DNA of 24,742 bases, from assembly GCA_029059965.1 (NCBI GenBank), contig JAIDUY010000092.1:1-24742 (forward strand), read 5' to 3'. How positions within the stretch are numbered: position 1 is the stretch's first letter; each line of letters starts with the position of its first letter. The stretch comes from Muribaculaceae bacterium (GTDB lineage Bacteria > Bacteroidota > Bacteroidia > Bacteroidales > Muribaculaceae). Positions 7,830 to 14,076 of this stretch are shown here, piece by piece. Under the pieces are notes generated by a model, which searched no databases, had not been told where the DNA came from, and saw only the letters and a program-made list of their open reading frames with translations. Both the position numbers and the translations under genes were made by a program.

Positions 7830-8750
7830 ATGAAAACAAGCCATCTTATACTCCTGAGCGCCGCCCTTCTGGCAGCCTCTTCCTGCAGTCTCCTCAAGCC
7901 CAAGAACAGCACCGCCCCCAGCGAAGCACCGACCGTCGGCGCCGTGACCGGCCGCCCCGTGGCAGGTTCCCGCACTCCCCTGCCCGCTCCTCCCAAGATT
8001 GCCGGCGAACGTCCCGACCAGGCCACACTCTGCGGAGGACGCTGGCTCATAGCCGCCGTCGACGCCCACACCATCGTGGCCGAGGACGACGCTCCCTACA
8101 TAGACTTCGAGCAGGGTTCCGGCCGCTTCTACGGCAGCGACGGCTGCAACATCCTCAACGGCGACTATCTGCTCCGCTCCGACGGCTCGATGGTATTCTC
8201 GCACGTGCTCTCGACCATGAAGTACTGCCCCGACGAAGAGTACAGCGCCCTTATCGGCCGCTACATCAACGACGAGAGCCGACTCTACGTCGACACCAAA
8301 CGCATCGGCCAGGACACATACCTCTACCTCCGTTCGGCCGACGACAAGGTGGTGATGACTCTGCGCCGTCACAACATGGAGTTCCTCAACGGCAACTGGC
8401 AGGTGACAAGTATCGACGGCCGGCCCATCGACGACGAGGAATGCAACATCTTCTTCGACATCCCCGAGCTCAAGGTTCACGGCAACACGGGCTGCAATTT
8501 CTTCAACGGCACCATCTACATCGACCCCAACCGCAGCAATGCCCTTGACCTGAGCAACATGGCAACTACCCGCATGGCCTGCAACAAAGGCGATCAGGAA
8601 ATGCGAATGATGGTGGCCCTCGAATCGACCTCAACTGCCATCGCCGGCAACCAGGACAACACCGTTCTGCTGCTCAACGCCGCAGGCAAGGAGATGATGA
8701 CACTGAAACGTATCCCCGTCCCTCAGATGGACTCCAATAATGCCGAATGA
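7830..8750 (+). CDS. Lipoprotein with two META (HslJ-like) domains
   Basis: The ATG at 7830 gives 306 residues beginning with a signal peptide and a lipobox at ASSC (Cys19). The longer open frame upstream lacks a signal and runs through the promoter region. A Pro/Ala-rich linker is followed by two META domains. The first begins near LCGGRWLIAAVD and contains FYGSDGCNILNGDY. The second begins near FLNGNWQVTSIDGRPI and contains KVHGNTGCNFFNGTIYID and SNMATTRMACNK. G-x-x-G-C-N is the usual family signature. META/HslJ proteins are small envelope proteins linked to stress and antibiotic tolerance in some species; the function here is unknown. It is first in an operon and its stop overlaps the next start by 4 bases (ATGA). 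Confidence 0.88.
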   Translation: MKTSHLILLSAALLAASSCSLLKPKNSTAPSEAPTVGAVTGRPVAGSRTPLPAPPKIAGERPDQATLCGGRWLIAAVDAHTIVAEDDAPYIDFEQGSGRFYGSDGCNILNGDYLLRSDGSMVFSHVLSTMKYCPDEEYSALIGRYINDESRLYVDTKRIGQDTYLYLRSADDKVVMTLRRHNMEFLNGNWQVTSIDGRPIDDEECNIFFDIPELKVHGNTGCNFFNGTIYIDPNRSNALDLSNMATTRMACNKGDQEMRMMVALESTSTAIAGNQDNTVLLLNAAGKEMMTLKRIPVPQMDSNNAE

Positions 8751-9511
8751 TTCCCGACGACATTAAACACAATCTCACGCGTATGGCGCACCGGGCCACG
8801 GTGCGCCGATATAACGCCTCCCGCCCTATCGACGACGACGTCCTCGACGCCGTCCTCCGCGCCGCATCTCACGCGCCCTCAACGGGCAATATGCAGCTCT
8901 ACACCGTCATTGTCAGCCGCGACCCCGAGGCTCTGAAGCGCCTGCAGGCCCTGCACCTCGGCCAGCCCATGGCGGGCTCATGCTCCGCCCTGCTCACCTT
9001 CTGCGCCGACACGCGCCGATTCGCGCGCTGGTGCGAGGCACGCAAGACGTCGAGCGGTCTCGACAATCTTTCCGGACTGCTCCTTGCCGTGGCCGACGCC
9101 ACCATCTTCGCCCAGCAGGCCGTAGCCGCCGCCGAAGCCGCGGGCATAGGCACTTGCTATCTCGGAACGGTGACATACGACCTCGACGGGTTCGCACGTG
9201 AGCTTGAGCTCCCGGACGGCGTGCTGCCGCTCTTCGCCGTTGCGATGGGTTACCCCGACGGCGAGCTGCCTCAGCCCTCCGACCGTCTGCCCCTCGAGGC
9301 CGTCGTGCACCGCGAGAAGTACCACGACCCCTCCGACGCCGACATCGACCGCTACTATGCCGACAAGGAGGAACTCGAGGAATCGGCACGCTTCATCGCC
9401 GAAAACGGCCGCGAGACCCTCGCACAGGTCTATGCCGAAGTTCGCTATCCGCGAGCCATGAACGAAAAGATTTCGGACGACCTCCGCGCTTTCGTCGGCA
9501 AGTGGAAATGA
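8747..9511 (+). CDS. Nitroreductase-family FMN oxidoreductase (NfsA/FRP-like)
   Basis: A 254-residue protein. HRATVRRYNASRPIDDDVLDAVLRAASHAPSTGNMQLYTVIV is characteristic of the flavin-binding N-terminal half of nitroreductases, with the FMN-contacting Arg/Ser/Asn positions. AAAEAAGIGTCYLGTV and PLFAVAMGYPDG also fit. The length and the C-terminal extension (DPSDADIDRYYADKEELEESARF) match the NfsA/FRP subgroup, which uses NADPH and reduces nitro compounds, quinones or flavins. The natural substrate is unknown. It is cytosolic. The ATG at 8747 overlaps the META gene stop, and its own stop overlaps the helicase start, so the three genes are translationally coupled. Confidence 0.9.
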   Translation: MIPDDIKHNLTRMAHRATVRRYNASRPIDDDVLDAVLRAASHAPSTGNMQLYTVIVSRDPEALKRLQALHLGQPMAGSCSALLTFCADTRRFARWCEARKTSSGLDNLSGLLLAVADATIFAQQAVAAAEAAGIGTCYLGTVTYDLDGFARELELPDGVLPLFAVAMGYPDGELPQPSDRLPLEAVVHREKYHDPSDADIDRYYADKEELEESARFIAENGRETLAQVYAEVRYPRAMNEKISDDLRAFVGKWK

Positions 9512-11073
9512 GCGCCATAGACCTCGATAATCCCGAATTTCTGACCCTGCAGCGCATGGTCGGCGAAACCGGCCGCTCGGTTTTCCTCACAGGAAAGGCG
9601 GGCACCGGCAAGTCGACCTTTCTGCGTTATATCATAGAGCACACCGACAAGCAGCTGGCGGTGCTCGCGCCAACAGGAATAGCCGCCGTCAATGTCGGCG
9701 GCCAGACCCTGCACTCGTTCTTTCATCTGCCTCTGCAGCCTTACCTGCCCGACGACCCCGAGTTCGCTCCGCAGCGGCTGCGCGACCGCCTCAACATCAG
9801 TCCGCGCCTTGTGCGTACTTTCCGCGAGCTCGAACTCATTGTCATCGACGAGATTTCCATGGTGCGAGCCGACACGCTCGACTTCATCGACCGCATCCTG
9901 CGCTACCTCGGCGGCGACCGCCGCAGGCCATTCGGAGGCAAGCAGCTGCTGCTTGTGGGCGATGTATTCCAGCTCGAGCCTGTGGTTACTGCCGAGGACC
10001 GAGCCATCCTCGACCGCCACTACCGCACCCACTTCTTCTTCGGGGCCGACGTATTCCGCGAGTTCGGCCTGACGTCCATAGAGCTGCGCAAGGTCTACCG
10101 TCAGAAGGAGGGCGCCTTCGTGGAGCTGCTCGACCGTCTGCGCGGAGGCATGCCCGGCCACGACGACATCCGCGCCGTCAACGCGCGCTATCTGCCCGAC
10201 AGGGGCGACGAGATGAGCGGCGACAGCGGCGAGAGCATCATCTCGATGACTCTCGCGGGCCGGCGCGAGGCCGTGGCGCGCATCAACGACCTGCACCTCG
10301 CCCGCCTCGACACCGAGGAGCGCGTCTACACCGGCACCGTCACGGGCGAGTTTCCGCCATCGTCATTCCCCACCGACTTCGACCTGCGCCTCAAGGTGGG
10401 CGCACAGGTAATCTTCCTGCGCAACGACATGGACCGCCGCTGGGTCAACGGCACCCTCGGCGTGGTCACGGCCACCGACGAGAACGCCGTCGGCGTCCGC
10501 CTCGAGGACGGCCGCGAGTTCGAGGTCAAGCCCGTGACGTGGGACAATGTGGCATATGAGTACGACAAGCGCAGCAAGAGTGTGTCGGCCCGCGTGCGCG
10601 GCTCGTTCACCCAGTATCCGCTGCGCGCGGCATGGGCCCTGACGGTGCACAAGAGTCAGGGGCTTACGTTCGACAATGTTGTGATCGACCTCGGTGCCGG
10701 CGGCGCTTTCGCCGGCGGTCAGGTCTATGTGGCCCTGAGCCGGTGCACTTCTTTCGCGGGCATCAGGCTGCTGCGTCCCATCGAGTTGCGCGACGTGTAC
10801 GTGCATCCCGAAATCATCCGGTTCAGCCGCAGTTTCAACGACCGCCGCGACCAGGAGCGAGCCCTCGAGGCTGCCGAGTGCGAGCGTCTGCTCGACGAGG
10901 CTGCCGAAGCTCTTGAGGCGGGCGATTTCCGCAGCGCCACCGAGGCCTTCGGCAAGGCGCTGCAGCTGAATCCGACGCTAAACACGCCGGCGGTGCGCCG
11001 CCTCGTGGCCTTGAAGCTGCGCGCCGTATCCCGTCCGCAACGGAAGCGGACTCAGCGGCGACGGAAAGAATAG
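9508..11073 (+). CDS. Pif1-like superfamily 1B DNA helicase with a TPR-like tail
   Basis: The ATG at 9508 forms an ATGA overlap with the nitroreductase stop; a GTG at 9502 is an alternative start adding two residues. The 521-residue product has Walker A GKAGTGKST (29-37), motif Ia LAPTGIAAVNVGG, Walker B IVIDEISM (D114, E115), motif III LLLVGDVFQLEPV and, near the C-terminal third, the UvrD-C-2-like motif AWALTVHKSQGLTFDNVVIDLG plus QVYVALSRCTSFAGI. These are the motifs of Pif1/RecD2-type 5'-3' helicases, which unwind stalled or structured DNA. After the helicase core, about residues 455-505 are helical and Ala/Glu-rich (LLDEAAEALEAGDFRSATEAFGKALQLNP), resembling a TPR. The last residues are strongly basic. 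The 3' end overlaps ribD on the other strand. Confidence 0.88.
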   Translation: MSAIDLDNPEFLTLQRMVGETGRSVFLTGKAGTGKSTFLRYIIEHTDKQLAVLAPTGIAAVNVGGQTLHSFFHLPLQPYLPDDPEFAPQRLRDRLNISPRLVRTFRELELIVIDEISMVRADTLDFIDRILRYLGGDRRRPFGGKQLLLVGDVFQLEPVVTAEDRAILDRHYRTHFFFGADVFREFGLTSIELRKVYRQKEGAFVELLDRLRGGMPGHDDIRAVNARYLPDRGDEMSGDSGESIISMTLAGRREAVARINDLHLARLDTEERVYTGTVTGEFPPSSFPTDFDLRLKVGAQVIFLRNDMDRRWVNGTLGVVTATDENAVGVRLEDGREFEVKPVTWDNVAYEYDKRSKSVSARVRGSFTQYPLRAAWALTVHKSQGLTFDNVVIDLGAGGAFAGGQVYVALSRCTSFAGIRLLRPIELRDVYVHPEIIRFSRSFNDRRDQERALEAAECERLLDEAAEALEAGDFRSATEAFGKALQLNPTLNTPAVRRLVALKLRAVSRPQRKRTQRRRKE

Positions 11074-12032
11074 AGAGTATTGCGGCGCAGACGGCGGACG
11101 GCATATGGCTCGCCCGGCATCTGTGGCGCGGGAACCTTGCCCGCCATGCTGTCGGGCGACACCTCGACATGAGCCTCGTCCCAGAGTCCGCTTTCGATAA
11201 ACTCGCGGAGCACGGCGCCTCCGCCCTCCACAAGCACGGAAATATAACCGTAGTCGGCATACAGCCTCTCGAGCAGCTCGCACACCGTCGCACCGTCGGT
11301 GACGTGCAGCGTGCGCGGATTGTGCATCAGGGCTATGTCGCTGCCCTCCAGGAGCGAATGGCGGTCGAGGACGACGGGACGCGGCGGCCGGCCGCCGAAG
11401 GCGCGGGTATCCAGCCGCGGACGGTCGGCGATGACGGTTCCGGCGCCGACGATAATGGCGTCGGCGTTGGCGCGGCGGCTGTGGACGAGCTGCTGCCCCT
11501 CGCAGCCGCTGAAATGCCCGTCGAGGAAGCCGTCGGCACTCTGCGCCCACTTGAGGATGACATAGGGATAGCGGCGGCTGTGGGCGGTCATGAACTCGCG
11601 GTTGATGTCGGTGCAGCCCTCGCGCAGCACGCCCTCGGTCACCTCTATTCCGGCCTCGCGCAGCATGGCGATGCCTCGTCCGGCCACCTTGGGATTGGGG
11701 TCTCCGGCGCCGACGACAACTCGTCGGACGCCACGGTCGACCAGCATCTTGGCGCACGGCGGCGTCTTGCCGTAGTGCGAGCAGGGCTCGAGAGTGACGT
11801 AGACTGTCGACTCGCCGACGAGTCCGCGGTCGGCCTCGGCCACGGAATTCATGGCGTTGACTTCGGCATGGGGACCGCCGAAACAGCGGTGCCAGCCCTC
11901 GCCGATGATGCGGCCGTCGGGGGCGACAATCACCGAACCGACCATGGGGTTAGGCGAAGTGTGGCCGCGTCCGTTGGCGGCAAGCTGCAGGGCGCGGCGC
12001 ATATAGTGTTCTTCCATGTCAGTGATGCTCAT
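11052..12032 (-). CDS. ribD: Riboflavin biosynthesis protein RibD (deaminase and reductase)
   Basis: The ATG at 12032 overlaps the upstream gene's TGA by 4 bases and gives 326 residues; the longer open frame runs back inside the metallopeptidase gene. The N-terminal cytidine-deaminase-like domain has the zinc ligands H55 and, in PCSHYGKTPPC, C84 and C93, with E57 as proton shuttle (HAEVNAMN). The C-terminal reductase domain (YVILKWAQSADGFLDG, then VLVEGGGAVLREF) completes the bifunctional enzyme, which performs two successive steps from the GTP cyclohydrolase II product toward riboflavin. It is slightly shorter than typical RibD, mainly at the end. No FMN riboswitch is visible and it lacks its own promoter, so it is read as the last gene of the patatin-proC-ssb-peptidase unit. 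Confidence 0.92.
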   Translation of the reverse strand: MSITDMEEHYMRRALQLAANGRGHTSPNPMVGSVIVAPDGRIIGEGWHRCFGGPHAEVNAMNSVAEADRGLVGESTVYVTLEPCSHYGKTPPCAKMLVDRGVRRVVVGAGDPNPKVAGRGIAMLREAGIEVTEGVLREGCTDINREFMTAHSRRYPYVILKWAQSADGFLDGHFSGCEGQQLVHSRRANADAIIVGAGTVIADRPRLDTRAFGGRPPRPVVLDRHSLLEGSDIALMHNPRTLHVTDGATVCELLERLYADYGYISVLVEGGGAVLREFIESGLWDEAHVEVSPDSMAGKVPAPQMPGEPYAVRRLRRNTLYSFRRR

Positions 12033-12904
12033 AGCTGCGAGTATGCTATCGAGAATGTGTCGCCGTAGTTGGGATTGCCTGTCTGTATGCCTTTGGTGAG
12101 CCAGCGCACGCGCTGCTCGGAGCGTCCGTGGTTGAAGCTGTCGGGCATCTCGCGGCCATAGGCCTTGCGCTGCAGGTAGTCGTCGCCGATTTTCGATGCG
12201 GCGTCGACGGCGTTCTCTACATCGCCGGGCTCGATGGAGTTGAACATACGGTTGTCGAGGGCGGCCCACACTCCCGCGAGGAAGTCGGCCTGCAGCTCAA
12301 GCCGCACGCTGATTTTATTGGCCTCGGTCTCGCTCAGTCGCGACATCTGCGAGTGAGCCTCGTCGAGAGTGCCGAGCAGATACTGCACGTGGTGTCCGAC
12401 CTCGTGGGCGATGACGTAGGCATAGGCGAACTCGCCGTCAGCGCCGATGTTGGTCTTCATGTCCTTGAAGAAGTCAAGGTCGATGTAGACTGTCTGGTCT
12501 GCCGAGCAATAGAAGGGACCTGTCTGCGAGGTTGCCTGTCCGCAGGCGCTGTTGACGGCGCCGCTGAAAAGCACCATCTTGGGCGCCTCGTACTCGCCCC
12601 AGCCCTGGCGTCGGAACTCCTGTGTCCACACGTCCTCGGTTCCGGCGAGCACCTGCGAGGCAAAGACGGCAAGCTGCTCGTCCTCGGCCGTGGGCTCGTA
12701 GTCGGTCTGTGCATACTGTGGCTGCAGGGCGCCGCTTCCGGCGATGTTGCTGAGCACGTCGCCGATTCCGCCGCCCGAGAAGAGGGTCACGGCAGCCACG
12801 ATGATGACTCCGATAATACCTCCGCCTATTCCGGCCTTGCGGCCTATGCCGCTGCGTCGGCGGTCGTCTATGTTGCCGCTTTGGCGGCGTCCGTCCATTC
12901 TCAT
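12029..12904 (-). CDS. YpfJ-type neutral zinc metallopeptidase
   Basis: A 291-residue protein beginning MRMDGRRQSGNIDDRR, the expected start of the YpfJ/zinc-metallopeptidase family. One membrane segment (about 24-42, GIGGGIIGVIIVAAVTLF) anchors it, with the catalytic domain on the periplasmic side by inference. The zinc site is HEVGHH (H167, E168, H171), preceded by AYVIAHEVGHHVQYLLG. YSADQTVYIDL-type sequence (YCSADQTVYIDLDFF) and the later ELQADFLAGVWA supply the third-ligand region. The C-terminal ..GRSEQRVRWLTKGIQTGN is also family-typical. Substrates are unknown. It lies 26 bases after ssb and overlaps ribD by 4 bases. Confidence 0.9.
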   Translation of the reverse strand: MRMDGRRQSGNIDDRRRSGIGRKAGIGGGIIGVIIVAAVTLFSGGGIGDVLSNIAGSGALQPQYAQTDYEPTAEDEQLAVFASQVLAGTEDVWTQEFRRQGWGEYEAPKMVLFSGAVNSACGQATSQTGPFYCSADQTVYIDLDFFKDMKTNIGADGEFAYAYVIAHEVGHHVQYLLGTLDEAHSQMSRLSETEANKISVRLELQADFLAGVWAALDNRMFNSIEPGDVENAVDAASKIGDDYLQRKAYGREMPDSFNHGRSEQRVRWLTKGIQTGNPNYGDTFSIAYSQL

Positions 12905-12930
12905 TTCCGTGATGTTTTATTATAATAATT

Positions 12931-13260
12931 CTAACGTGGCAGCAATTCGAAGGAATCGACGTAGATTTCGGTGACGGTGTGCCGCAGTGCGTTGTGGTCC
13001 TGCCACTCGCGGGTGCGGATTTTGCCTTCGACCAGCAGGCGCATACCCTTGCGGATATACTTCTCGGCGTACTCGGCGGCGCGTCCCCACATGACAATGC
13101 GGTGCCACTCGGTGAGCTCGACATCGACGGTGCGTCCGTCCTCGCCTTTGCTCTGACGCCGTTCGCTGGTGGCGAGCGAGAACTCGGCCACGGGGCGGCC
13201 GTCGGCCATGCGCATCTTAGGGTCTTTTCCTACGTTGCCTAATAATATAACTTTGTTCAT
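12931..13260 (-). CDS. ssb: Short single-stranded DNA-binding protein
   Basis: A 109-residue OB-fold protein: MNKVILLGNVGKDPKMRM, VAEFSLATSER, TEWHRIVMWGRAAEYAEKYIRKG and LLVEGKIRTREW are classical SSB segments. It stops right after the OB-fold and lacks both the flexible linker and the acidic tip (D-D-I-P-F type) that most replication SSBs use to recruit partner proteins. It may therefore be an accessory or paralogous SSB rather than the main one. It lies in the middle of an operon, 11 bases after proC and 26 bases before the metallopeptidase. Confidence 0.9.
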   Translation of the reverse strand: MNKVILLGNVGKDPKMRMADGRPVAEFSLATSERRQSKGEDGRTVDVELTEWHRIVMWGRAAEYAEKYIRKGMRLLVEGKIRTREWQDHNALRHTVTEIYVDSFELLPR

Positions 13261-13271
13261 GGGCTTAGAGT

Positions 13272-14063
13272 TCAGCGGTGTGTGGAAGCTTCGATTCCGG
13301 CCATGACGGCGGGAGTGAATCCGGCGTTCTCCATGGCGTTGAGGCCGCGGATAGTGAGTCCGCCGGGGGTCGTGACGCGGTCGACGAGGGCTTCGGGATG
13401 TGTGCCGTCGGCCAGCATGGCTGCCGTTCCGGCGAGGGTGGCGCCTATGATTTCCGTGGCGAGGGCAGGAGCGAGTCCGAGAGCGACGGCGGCCTCGGTC
13501 TGCGCGCGCACATAGCGCAGGGCGAAGGCTATGCCGCAGGAGCTCAGGCTCATGGCGGGGCCAAAAAGGCGCTCGGGCACCTCGAAGCTGCTGCCTGTGT
13601 GGCTGACGAGGCGCATCACCGTCTCCATGTCGGCGGCGGTGAGTCCGTCGGCGGCGACGAGGTTCACGCTCGCCCCGCGCGTGGCGGCGATGTTGGGGAG
13701 GATGCGCACCAGTCGCGGATTCTTAACTCCCTTGAGGGCTGCGCGCATATCGGCAAGAGTGGGCACGGCGGCGCAGGAGCCGATGATGGGATTGCTCTTC
13801 TTCACCGCGGGGGCGATGGCGCCGAGGAGCTCGGCGACGGCTTCGGTCTCGACGCACAGCAGCACCATGGCCGGATTGCAGCCCAGGGCGGTGTCGAGAC
13901 TGTCGGTGGTATCTATGCCGTCGACGCCCGCGAATGCTGCCAGACGACCGCGGCTGCGGTTGTAGAGCACTACGGGCGTGCCGCCGGCGGCTATTCCGCG
14001 CGCCATTGCCGAGCCTATGTTGCCGGCGCCGAGGACGAGGACGGTTTCTGTTGTCTTTTTCAT
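13272..14063 (-). CDS. proC: Pyrroline-5-carboxylate reductase
   Basis: A 263-residue cytosolic enzyme catalysing the last step of proline synthesis, NAD(P)H-dependent reduction of 1-pyrroline-5-carboxylate. The N-terminal Rossmann motif is VLVLGAGNIGSAMARGI. LVRILPNIAATRGASVNLVA corresponds to the conserved R-x-M-P-N region. The C-terminal signature VDRVTTPGGLTIRGLNAME is the P5CR family pattern. The length is normal. It is embedded between the patatin gene (13-bp gap) and ssb (11-bp gap), without other proline genes nearby. Confidence 0.93.
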   Translation of the reverse strand: MKKTTETVLVLGAGNIGSAMARGIAAGGTPVVLYNRSRGRLAAFAGVDGIDTTDSLDTALGCNPAMVLLCVETEAVAELLGAIAPAVKKSNPIIGSCAAVPTLADMRAALKGVKNPRLVRILPNIAATRGASVNLVAADGLTAADMETVMRLVSHTGSSFEVPERLFGPAMSLSSCGIAFALRYVRAQTEAAVALGLAPALATEIIGATLAGTAAMLADGTHPEALVDRVTTPGGLTIRGLNAMENAGFTPAVMAGIEASTHR

Positions 14064-14076
14064 ATTAATGATTGGT

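Noticed and set aside
11052..12269. A longer ribD frame starting at 12269.
   Set aside because: The extra 79 residues are Arg-rich shadow of the metallopeptidase gene, while the ATG at 12032 overlaps that gene's stop and gives the normal RibD N-terminus.
12905..13271. Possible FMN riboswitch or other leader controlling ribD.
   Set aside because: ribD has no leader of its own, and none of the gaps in the operon is long enough to hold a riboswitch.
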